A stretch of 17,082 nt of DNA, from assembly GCA_025331125.1 (NCBI GenBank), contig JAOALB010000330.1, forward strand, positions 1-17,082, written 5' to 3'. The notes under the pieces are model-generated. The model did no database searches, was not told the DNA's origin, and was given only the letters and a program-made list of their open reading frames with translations. Both the position numbers and the translations under genes were made by a program. Positions 8,400 to 17,082 of this stretch are shown in pieces; positions within the stretch are counted from its first letter, which is position 1; each line of letters begins with the position of its first letter. The stretch is from Mycogone perniciosa (Eukaryota > Ascomycota > Sordariomycetes > Hypocreales > Hypocreaceae).

Positions 8400-9670
8400 T
8401 TTAATAATATATAAGCCTTTCTTTAACACTTTATATATATTTAGCGTAAAGTTGTAATTAATATATAGAAAGCTAAGTCAAGTTAACTTTAAAATATTAC
8501 TATTATAAGATATTTCTATAATAATAGCTTCTTTATATAATTGTTTTAGTTAAAGTTAATATAACTTTTTAAATAAGCTTTAATAATCTAGTTAATATAT
8601 TTTATTTAGCTATTTATTTATAAGTAATATATAGTATTAAACTTATAACTTATATTTCATTAATTTATAAGTATTTACCAGAATTTAAATGTAAAGGTTA
8701 AACTTTAATTAAGAATAGTTTTAACTGGAATTATATAGTTAACTAAAATAAATTATAAAAATATATAAGCTAGTATTTCTATATCTATTACTTTTTTATA
8801 TAAAAGGAAGTAAAAGTGTTTAATAAATTAGTTTATAATTATTAAAATATTATTATATTTAACTTTTACTTTAGGTTTAATAGATAATCGTAGTTTAATA
8901 ATAAAGTTTAATAAAATTAACTTTTATAGTTATTTTAGTACTAATAAAGGTTAAACTTTACTATATAGTTTATATTTTAAAGGTTTAACTATTTTATAAC
9001 TTATATAGCAAGAAATAATATTTTATATTATTTTTTAAGCCTTTAAAACTTAAAGTATTTTTATATTTATTTATAGGTTTTGCAAATACTGTTATATCTA
9101 TATATTATATATTAATAAACTGCTATAACTATATTCTTTTAAAGTTTATTTAAGATTTAAATGTTTTTATTTTATTATTAAATTATTTTTTTATTAAAAT
9201 TTATATTTTCCAGGAATTTATTATTATTTTAGGTAATATAATACTTTTTAATACATTAAAGTATATTATTATTATTAGATATTTTATATATAGCTTAAAG
9301 TGCTATTTATTAATAGTGTCCTTTAAGGGTTTATTTTAAGATCTGCTTAATATATTTAATTTTTCTTTAATTATAATCAGCTTATGTACTAAATATATTT
9401 GCTTATTTATTTTTAAATCTTTTTAATAGATTAAGATATAATTAAATTTTAAAATGTATTTTATATAGTGGATTGATTTTCCAGAGAGTTATTAAACTAT
9501 TGCGAAATATATAATATTTTTATAGTTAGTATATACTTTAACTTTATATATTCCTTTTAATAGGTAATATCGCTATCTTTTAAATATAAAAATAATAGTA
9601 AGGAATTCTTTATTATAAATCAGGTAATTTTATTCTATACTATATAATACTTTAAAGTAAAAGGCAATAG
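8400..9670 (-). pseudogene. Ty3/Gypsy pol relic: RNase H and integrase
   Basis: On the minus strand, starting at 9670, a frame interrupted only by TAA/TAG reads PIAFYFKVLYSIE and NYLIYNKEFL. It goes on to KVYTNYKNIIYFA near 9536-9500 and LSGKSIHYI near 9488. These correspond to the Gypsy RNase H block, in which family members have PVAFYSR, NYPIHDKELLA and VYTDHKNL. The integrase zinc-finger region follows near 9280-9000. Near 8866-8761 comes YNNILIIIN and FIKHFYFLPY-like sequence, the conserved core seen as YDAILVVVDRFTK in relatives, then an ISDRD...FTFKFW region near 8740-8690. Stops fall at expected Q or R positions, as RIP predicts. Protease and reverse transcriptase are not found on this side; the relic is cut at 9679 by LTR1 copy B. 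Confidence 0.75.
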
Positions 9671-9678
9671 GGTATAGT

Positions 9679-10085
9679 TATAACGATCTAGGTTAATTCT
9701 TAACAGTTAAACCAAGGCTTATGGGTTTATATTAATAGAGAGGTTAAGGATAAATACTAAGCAGGGTAATATAGTTATAATCCTATAAAATAGGTAGTTT
9801 AAGTGAATAATTGTATTAATAACTGTTTAACTAACTATATTAAATAAGTAATAAGTTAATTGTATATATATAAAGGAAATCTTTATATAATAACTAGCAT
9901 TTTAGTAAATATTACTATAATTACTGTAATAGTATAGTAATTAAATAAATAATTATACCTTTTAATCTAATAAGCGTTTACGTAATTACCTTTATTGCAG
10001 TAATTACTCTTTAATAATTAGTAAATATAACTAATATGTTCCTATATCCCTATAACTTAATTTTTAATATAGTTAGGTTATAATA
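9679..10085 (-). repeat. LTR1 copy B
   Basis: This 407 bp repeat on the minus strand is the same family as copy A. It starts TATTATAACC at 10085 and ends CGTTATA at 9679. It abuts the RNase H relic, cutting it in its first conserved block. Its internal section (9890-10020, with GTAATTACT-like motifs) resembles copy C and not copies A or D, so two LTR subtypes are present. A polypurine tract (minus strand AGGAGGGGGATAT, about 10088-10103) lies on its high-coordinate side. Confidence 0.8.
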
Positions 10086-10103
10086 TAATATCCCCCTCCT
10101 ATT

Positions 10104-11860
10104 AGTTTTATCCCTAAAGCCTGTTTTTTAATCCCTTCCCCTTTTTTATATATAATATCTTTTTTCTTAATTATTTATTATATTTAATAATTTACAGCCT
10201 ATTTATACTAAATCGACTTTCTATTATTATAAGCTTATAAATTTAATTAATAGAAACAGTTTTAATATAATACTTTATTTTTATTATCTTTCTTATAGCC
10301 TATAATATTATATAAGCAATTATTTTTTAAAATACAGTAAATATATTTATATTAGCTGTTTATATAATAGTATAAAGGTTATATTTATAATTTACGTTTA
10401 TTTAAAACCTTTAATAAAAATTAATTCTTTCTTTTATTTATAAATTAAGTTTAAGTTTTAAATTAATATAGTTAATAAAATATAAGTAAATTGAAAGTTA
10501 GTAAAATAATACTATTATTAGTATCTTTATTAATATTTAAAGAAAGTATATTATTTAAAGCTTTAATTTATAAATAAATTAAATATTATAGGTAATATTA
10601 ATATATTATTAAGGTTTAATTATTATACTTTGGTAAACTATTATATTATTAAGCTTAGGGTATTATTAGATTCAAGTATAATTAATACAATTAAATTTAA
10701 TAGTTTTAACTTTATATTTAAAATAAAAGCTTTTAGTATATATTAACCTGCTTTCTTTTATTATATATATTAAAGGTATAACCTACTTTTTATAGTAAAA
10801 GTAATATCTTTTAATAATATACTTTTAATATAACATTTGAAAGTAAAGTAATATAATATATATACTATTTAACTATATTAAGCTATTAATGAATATTAAA
10901 GTAATAGTTAAGTTATTTATTTAATTATTTTATTAATAAAAATCTTAATTTATTTAAATAATATAAAATATATTATAATAAATACTTTTTTAAAGTTTAT
11001 TATAAATAACTTAATAAACTTAATATTATTTAATAAACTTAAATGTATTTTATTAAACTATTTAAATCTGTATTATATTCATAAGATTTTCAAAAACTTT
11101 TATTTTTAAGGTTTTATTATTTATTTACTAGTTTTGTAATATTTATTACTTAATATAAATAACGTTATAGTAAAGTTTTAAAAAGGTTTATTTAATATAT
11201 ATAGATTATTAAAAGACTATAATACTTTCTTAAATAATATAATTATTTTATATTATTTATTATAATTAAAAGAAAGTATTATATTCATCTTTTACCATTA
11301 TTAAATAAAGCTATTCAATCTTTTAATAATAATATTAAAGTTTCTTTATTATAATTTATATATAATCTGCCTTAATAAAATTTATAATATATAAAACCTT
11401 TGTAAATTTAATTAAATAAATTAATTAATTTCTTATAAAAGTAATATTAACTGAAATATATTAATTAATATACTTTTATTAATATTTAATAATATTATTC
11501 TATTTACTATTATATTCTTTAAAGTTTTTAATTTAATAATACTTAAAAATATAATATTTTTAAAGGTTAATAGTAAAGTTATATTTAAAGTTTTAATTTA
11601 AATTTTAATTTATACTTTAAGGTTTTAGTTTTCTATTATTTATTTTAAAAAGCTTAATTTAAAGATTTCGTTTTTATTTCTTTTATCAAATTAAGCCTTA
11701 ATTTATTATTAAGTAAAAGAAATAAAATTAAAAATAAAAGTTATAATTTTTAAGATTTATATTTATTTTATATATACAATTCCTATTAATATTAAATCTT
11801 TATAAAGTTTTTAAAAAGAAAAGTAAAAGTATTAATTTTATAGTTAAAATTATAGTATAT
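10104..11860. other. Heavily RIP-mutated element body, not resolved
   Basis: This 1.75 kb lies between LTR1 copy B (minus) and copy C (plus). The tract beside copy B implies that its first part belongs to a minus-strand element. Apart from TTTTATCCCTAAA near 10112, it does not resemble the pol relic beside copy A. Plus-strand fragments such as a VLLDS-like string near 10655 hint at protease-type sequence, but no frame could be followed with confidence. Confidence 0.45.
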
Positions 11861-12225
11861 TGTTACAAGCTAACTATATTAAAGACTGGGTTATAAGAAT
11901 ATAGGAAAATATTAATTATCTTAACTAATTATTATAAAGTAATTACTGCGCTAAAGGTAATTACTTAAATACTTACTATACTAAATAGTATAATTATTTA
12001 CTTAATTACTATACTATTATAGTAATTGCAATAACGTTTATTAAAATATTAATAATTATATATAAATCTGCTTTATATATATATAACTAGCCTATTACTT
12101 ATTTAATGCAATTACTTTAATGGTAATTAATAAATTATATTTATTAAAACTGCCTACTTATAAGATTATAACTATATTACCCTATTTAATATTTATCTTT
12201 AACCTTTTTATTAATATAAATTTAT
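11861..12225 (+). repeat. LTR1 copy C, plus strand, 3' end lost
   Basis: This copy starts TGTTACAAGCTAACTATATT, keeping the TG of the LTR start. It then follows the reverse complement of copy B through the GTAATTACT section and the TTAATATTTATCTTTAACCT section. Its last ~35 bp and the element leader are missing: it runs directly into sequence that lies about 480 bp further downstream in the copy D element, so an internal deletion has occurred. No polypurine tract precedes it, so it acts as a 5' LTR for the gag relic that follows. Confidence 0.75.
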
Positions 12226-12239
12226 AAACTATTACTTAA

Positions 12240-12720
12240 CTACTTTTTAATTAATTTTAATATATAAACTAAGAAAGTATTTTCAACTATTAAATAACTT
12301 AAAAGAAATACTTTAAAATAATTTAAAGCTGCTTAAAAGGATTTCTTTAATAATAAAAGTAAAGCTAATAAATAAATATAGTTTATATTTACTAGCTATA
12401 ATAAATTAAAAAAAAACTTAAAAATATTTTTAATAATATTAATAAAGAATATATTATGTAAAATAAATTAATATACTTAGCTTAAACAAGAAAATACTTT
12501 AATTATATTATATAATTTAAAAACTATACTTTTAATATTAAATAAAAACACTCTGCTTTTATTTAATGTTTTTATAATAAATTAAAATTAAAAGTTAAAA
12601 AAAACGATTATAAAATCTTTTATAATAAAGGGATTATTAAACTTATTAAAAGATATATAAATATAAATAATTTACTTTATAAACTTTATTTTAATATAAA
12701 GAAAATATAATAATAATTTA
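12240..12720 (+). pseudogene. Ty3/Gypsy gag relic, copy C
   Basis: The plus strand reads TKKVFSTIK, stop, LKRNTLK, stop, FKAA, stop, KDFFNNKSKANK, then FIFTSYNKLKKNLK. This is the gag capsid pattern in which Gypsy elements have KVLFA-x-S-x-LKGNALKWFEP followed by RDF. The stops sit at expected Q or W positions. After a shift of frame near 12430, further capsid-like sequence follows (NINKEY, then a LCFYL block near 12553). The same stretch is present at 16861-17003. The leader and N-terminal gag are deleted. Confidence 0.7.
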
Positions 12721-13285
12721 AATAGGTTTATAAATATTAAAGATATATAAATTAAAGTAAAAACTAATAAAAGTCTATTATTAACTTTAATAATAAAGAA
12801 TTTAATTAAATAAATTTAAATACTATTTAAAAATAAAAGATAAAGGTTATTTATTATACTAAAAATAAATTAAAATATATTTTAAAGGATTATAAAGTTT
12901 TATAAAAGCTAAAAATTAACAAAGTTTAAAAGCTTAAACTAAAACTTAAATAAAAGGTTAATATACTTTTAAAAGTTATTAATTATATTCTATTTAGCTA
13001 GACTATATATTATAATAATAGCTGCTTAATTTATAAATTGTATAAAGATAAAAGCAGCTAATATTTAAAATAATTTAAACTAACATTAATAATAAACTAA
13101 AAGGGATATTAATTAAAACTTAAACCTTTAATTCTTAAACGTATATTTAAAGAAAATAAAGTAAATAAGTATTTACTATATTTAAATAGTTTAATAAAAT
13201 AAAGCTTAAACTTTAAATATATAAAGTTAAAGGGGGATAATAGTATTTTAAATAAATAAATAGTTACTGTAATTAACTATTAATA
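12721..13285. other. Unresolved RIP-mutated DNA with a polypurine-like tract
   Basis: No family can be named here. On the plus strand a short readable frame (about 13130-13250, PLILKRIFKENKVNKYLLYL) ends near TTAAAGGGGGATAATAG at 13227-13243, which resembles a polypurine tract before an LTR. However, the sequence after it is not LTR1, and LTR2 begins only about 45 bp later and on the other strand. Confidence 0.35.
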
Positions 13286-13559
13286 TTTTATTAGGTTAGG
13301 TAAGCTAAGGACCTATTATTTATTAGCGTTTATTAATGCTAAGGAGCTTTTATTTACTTATATAGCAGATACCAGTTAATATATATATTGCATAAGCAAT
13401 ATATTAGACTATATAGGCGCTTATAATATATATATTTTACGTTTTCCTTTATATTAACTATATATATATATAGCGAGGCTATTATAGTATATTTACTACT
13501 AGAATTAAGCTTTATTCCTATTTCTCTCTATACTTTATATAGCTATACCGCGCTCTACA
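13286..13559 (-). mobile_element. LTR2-type element, second and RIP-damaged copy
   Basis: The reverse complement of 6820-7093 matches this segment along its length. Landmarks are GCTAAGGACCTA, GCAGATACCAGT, TATAGGCGCTTA, TTACGTTTTCCTTT and AGAATTAAGCTTTATTCCTATTTCTCTCTAT. Most differences are C to T or G to A, so this copy has been through RIP while the copy at 6820 largely has not. The end at 13559 corresponds to the TGTCGCGGAGC terminus, with a few bases lost. Confidence 0.7.
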
Positions 13560-13620
13560 ATAGTTATAAGCCCGGGTAGTAACTATTAAAGTTACTAGAA
13601 ACTTCCCTTAATATTATATC

Positions 13621-15960
13621 TTTACCTTTACTCTTTCCCTTTACCTTTAAGCTTTCAAAGCTACCTTTTATAATAGATAACGCAAGAGATATTACCTTTA
13701 TAAAACTGGATTTAATAGTTTAGTGGATTAAATAAATTACTGTTTTAAATAACTATATAACTACTATAAAAATCTAGAATAAAGTTAATTTTAATCTTTT
13801 TAAGATAATAACTATTTCCCTACTTTAAAGTTATTTATTTTAGTTAAAGTAAAGGAAACTACTTTAAAAGCATTTAAAATAAAAGCTACTTTAGCAGATA
13901 TTTTTATTTATTATAATAGTTTACTTTATAAGTATTAATATATTATTGCTTTATATATTAAAAAAAGGAAGGCTAAGGCAGCGATCTTTAAATAGATATA
14001 AAAGATAGTTAATACTAGTATCTATACTTTAATCCTTGCAGACCTTAAAGCTGTAACCTAAGCTATAGCCTTAGCCTCTATTACTATTAAAGCAGTTAAT
14101 AAAAATAATAAAGCCTTAAACGCTAAGTTTACTATTTATTAGATTATAAGGAAGCTTAAAGAATAATTAGCTCTTTATAAAGATATAATATATAAAAACA
14201 TATAGATTTTATATAAATATATTTTATATACTATAAAGTATAGGAACCTAAAGCTAAAAGTATAGTATATAAACTAGGCGCGCGTTTATATAAATGCAGT
14301 AAAGTATAAGCTATTTAAAGTTACAGGAACAGCTGCCTAAAAGGCTTTCTTAAAAGCTATTAAAATATACTATACCCTAAACTTTACTTTATACTACCTA
14401 TATTATATAAATAGTTAAATTAAAAGCAGTAAAACTGCTAAAATCTTTTCCTTTAATTAGTTTAGTTAACTTGTCTTAAATAGTATATAAAATATAAAGA
14501 ATTACATTTATAGACTTTATATAATACTTAGCAACCGCTTAAATAAAGCTATAGTAAATAATACTATATATTTAAAAGCCTTTGCTAGAAAGGAATACCT
14601 ATATAGATAAAAAAGGTATAATTGGCCTTTAAAGGACTATAGTATACTACTCGCTGCGCTTAAGGGAAAACCTAATAAAAAAGGGAAATATATCCTTAAC
14701 CTATAATAAGCTGCAGAAATTTATACTCGCTTTTAAGAAAATAAATAGTATATACTCCGCGATAAGCTTAATAAAAAGGGTATTAACTTTATAGCCTTAA
14801 CTTAGGGAGGTATAGCTTTTATTAAAATAATAAGGTTATACTAAACCTTATTTATATATAGCTTTTATAAAGCTGTATATAATATAGTAATAAGGAAACG
14901 ACTAAGAGTCTAATTAGGCTTATAATAAATAAATAATTAAATTGTAAATGATTTAATAGCTAGAAGCTATAGAATATCTAGTATATATACGGCCAGTACA
15001 AAAGTAATTATATAAACAATAGCTTTATCTTTTATAATAGTCCTCCGACTAAATAATAGGAATATAGTAGCAGAATTAAGTTTATGGCCTTATTTTTATT
15101 TTCCGCAAAATTCATTTATATAGGAAATTGTCTAAATCAACTTACAGCTATATAAACAGGAAACCATTTTAGTTGGATGTTTTACAATAGCTATTAATTA
15201 ATTAATATACTATTAACGTCCTATAGTAAAGGCCACTAATCCCAGTAAAGCAAAAGGATATACTATACTAGGACTAGCTACAGTATTATTAATAAATATA
15301 TAAGTTCCCCCTATATAGTATTTTATTGCCTTAAAAGGTATAGTCTTTTAGCTTTTCTTTTATAAATGGGTTAAGGAGTTACGCAAATCTTATATAGTAT
15401 ATTAAATAACTGTAGTTAACTATAGTAGGGGGTTAGCCTTTACTAATTAAAAAGAGGCTTAGTATTAGGCTGCAAGTAAAATCCTTTATAGGATAAAAGA
15501 GAGATAAAGGAAAGAATTACATAATTAATATTATAATTTATATTATAATTAATCGGGCTTCCTAATAGCGCAGGTATATTTTAGTAAAAAAGCTAAAGGC
15601 CTGTACTATTTAAAAGAAGTAGCTATAGCTGGTCCTTAATAAATAAAAGGTCAGTTTGCAGATTAAAGGGGCTAATCCTTATCACTGCGGTTTATTAATC
15701 TTCCTGCAATAAAAGATATAGTTATATACTTTCTTTTTACTGCAGCTGCAGTTTATTATTGCATTTTTATACCGGAAGCGCTTATAATATTGCGCGAAAT
15801 CCCTATACTAAGACTTAGTAGCTAATAGATAGTAAAGCTCTCCCTATAAAATTATTAGTTTTTTGGGGCATTTTAAGTTAGTAGTTAATTCGAATAGGCA
15901 GTATATATTAAATATAGTCTCCTCCTACTAGCTCTTAAAGCTAATTCTTAGTTTTACCTT
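13621..15960 (+). pseudogene. Long decayed reading frame of unknown family
   Basis: One plus-strand frame (codons starting at 13621) can be followed for about 2.3 kb. Every in-frame stop I met is TAA or TAG; no TGA was seen. Between stops the protein text is continuous and varied, for example LILADLKAVT near 14032, KLFKVTGTAA near 14309, NWPLKDYSILLAALKGKPNK near 14620 and LIARSYRISSIYTASTKVII near 14953. That is the pattern of a real gene whose CAA, CAG and TGG codons were converted by RIP. The stretch from about 13850 to 15700 is the clearest. It matches no retrotransposon domain that I recognise (no aspartic protease, reverse transcriptase, RNase H or integrase signature), nor a tyrosine recombinase or DDE pattern. 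It ends just before LTR1 copy D. It may be an accessory gene of an unknown element or a captured host gene. Confidence 0.6.
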
Positions 15961-15962
15961 TA

Positions 15963-16362
15963 TATTACGACCCGACCCTCTTATAGCTATATAAAGGTTC
16001 TAAGGCAGTATATACCTTAAAAAAATAACGGAACAACCATTTAATTAAAAAGGATCACTTGGGTCACTATAAACTATAGATTACTTAAATCACAGACTAT
16101 AAGCTAAGATAATCTAATACAACTATAATCTATATATAATTTAATTACATTTACTATATATTTCTTTTATATATAAAACTAGATAAATTATAATTATTTA
16201 AGATAGTTATTTAAATATTTGTTAATATAATTGTTTACTAAAACTACCTATTTTATAAAATAATAACTATATTACCTTATTTAGTATTTATCTTTAACCT
16301 CTCTATTAATATAAACCCTATAAACCTCGGTTTAACTATTAAGAAGTACCTGGATTATGATA
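15963..16362 (+). repeat. LTR1 copy D, plus strand, near full length
   Basis: This 400 bp copy starts TATTACGACCCGACC, closest to the likely original TGTTACGACC start, and ends CTGGATTATGATA. Its inner part (CACTATAAACTATAGATTAC) matches copy A, and its right part (ACTATATTACC...TTAGTATTTATC) matches all copies. No polypurine tract precedes it and a gag frame follows, so it is a 5' LTR. Confidence 0.78.
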
Positions 16363-16380
16363 TACTAATAACTTTTATTT

Positions 16381-17003
16381 AAAAGGCTATTAAAAATCTT
16401 AAACAATACCGTAAATTTATCTGCTATTGTATCTTCTTTTAATAATCCTAATACTCTACCCTTTATCCTACCTCCTCGCTAAAGATAAAATAATAATAAA
16501 GATAATAATATAAATAAAAGTAAAGATAAAGATAAAGTTAATAAAATAGAATAGTTTTGCATTTATATAAAGGAAGCCTTTTAATATATAAAAGTTAATT
16601 ATATAGAATAAGAATAATACTATTAATATTTAATTACTGAAAACACTAAACTTTAATAAATAATTTATTAACAGTAAACAACTATTATAAACTTATAGAA
16701 TTAGGCCTTACCTACCTTAAACTTTATACTAAATTATAAAGGAAATTAACCTTTAAAGGACTTAAAAGAGTCGCTTAAAATACAGGCCTTTAAGCCTTTT
16801 AATAGAAGTACTATAGCACTTTAACTATTTTCTACTTAACTATATAATTACTTTACCTACTTTTCAACTAGCTTTAATATAAAAACTAGTAAAGTCCTTT
16901 TAGCTATTAAATAACTTAAAAGTAATGCCTTAAAGTAGTTTAAACCTATTTAAAGGGATTTCTTTAATAATAAAAGTAAAGCTAATAAATAAATATAATT
17001 TAT
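16381..17003 (+). pseudogene. Ty3/Gypsy gag relic, copy D, truncated
   Basis: A single plus-strand frame runs from 16381 with only TAA/TAG stops. It has a charged, repetitive stretch (DNNINKSKDKDK near 16500), then FKPFNRSTIAL near 16790, LYNYFTYFSTSF near 16840, and KTSKVLLAIK-stop-LKSNALK-stop-FKPI near 16890. This is the capsid part of Gypsy gag (PFDGxR, then KVLFAxSxLxGNALKWFEP). The match to copy C stops near 17003 and normal-composition DNA follows, so the rest of the element is missing. It lies directly downstream of LTR1 copy D, as gag should. Confidence 0.75.
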
Positions 17004-17082
17004 ATTAAAAAATTATGATAACATATAGAACAGGCTAATTTGCGCAAGAGTGTACAAAATGAGTGCGCGGTTTGGCACCTCG
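17004..17082. other. Right edge of the AT block, unique-looking DNA
   Basis: Base composition returns to normal within about 30 bp (GCGCAAGAGTGTACAAAATGAG, then GCGCGG). Too little remains to identify a gene. An ATG at 17059 opens a frame that runs off the window. Confidence 0.5.

Larger units (their letters stand above)
5760..17005. repeat. AT-rich RIP-mutated subtelomeric repeat block
   Basis: From about 5760 to about 17005 the sequence is almost entirely A and T and is saturated with TA, while CA and TG dinucleotides are scarce. This is the mark of repeat-induced point mutation, which converts C to T (mostly in CA) in duplicated DNA of ascomycetes. Decayed reading frames inside the block carry TAA and TAG stops where glutamine or tryptophan codons would fit, as RIP produces. 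The block contains nested copies of Ty3/Gypsy-type LTR elements in both orientations, itemised separately. The flanking genes show no such damage. Such blocks are normally heterochromatic. Confidence 0.92.

Noticed and set aside
13227..13243. Polypurine tract of an intact plus-strand element ending at 13286.
   Set aside because: The sequence after it is not LTR1, and the LTR2 copy there is in the opposite orientation; kept only as a possible remnant.
5835..17005. AT-rich DNA as inserted mitochondrial sequence or a centromere.
   Set aside because: It contains recognisable Gypsy LTRs, gag and integrase relics with RIP-type stops, and it adjoins a telomere; no mitochondrial gene was seen.
1..17082. 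tRNA, rRNA or CRISPR-like arrays.
   Set aside because: No tRNA cloverleaf signals, no rRNA-like conserved blocks and no regularly spaced short repeats were seen on either strand.

Overview
The window is the left end of a chromosome from a filamentous ascomycete (Pezizomycotina). It opens with about ten copies of the C-rich telomere strand (CCCTAA). The genes that follow have short 54-67 bp GT-AG introns with CTRAC-type branch points. Two thirds of the window is an extremely AT-rich block with the marks of repeat-induced point mutation (RIP). An Aspergillus/Penicillium-like species is possible, but the sequence alone does not settle this.

Region 1 (1-5738) has normal base composition and two intact, divergently transcribed multi-exon genes. 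The minus-strand gene (2294 down to 257, 3 exons, 641 aa) encodes an isocyanide synthase (DIT1/PvcA family) fused to a TauD-like Fe(II)/2-oxoglutarate dioxygenase (PvcB-like). Its stop codon is only about 200 bp from the telomere tract. The plus-strand gene (3910-5738, 6 exons, 507 aa) encodes a group A FAD monooxygenase of the phenol-2-monooxygenase type with a thioredoxin-like C-terminal domain. They face away from each other across a 1.6 kb intergenic region. Together they look like a very small isocyanide-type natural-product locus: the synthase would make an isonitrile from an amino acid, the dioxygenase would oxidise or desaturate it, and the flavoenzyme could hydroxylate the product. 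The chemistry of each family is established; their joint action here is inference.

Region 2 (about 5760-17005) is RIP-mutated transposon wreckage. Four copies of one roughly 400 bp long terminal repeat (LTR1, original start close to TGTTACGACC) are present, two on each strand. They flank relics of a Ty3/Gypsy retrotransposon: gag on the plus strand (12240-12720 and 16381-17003) and RNase H plus integrase on the minus strand (9670-8400). A second repeat of about 274 bp (LTR2, TG...CA ends, internal hairpins) is inserted inside one LTR1 copy and occurs again at 13286-13559. Between these lies a long decayed reading frame (about 13621-15960, plus strand) whose in-frame stops are all TAA or TAG. 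I do not recognise its family, and it is the least explained object in the window.

Region 3 (about 17005-17082) returns to normal base composition, so the right edge of the AT block is inside the window.
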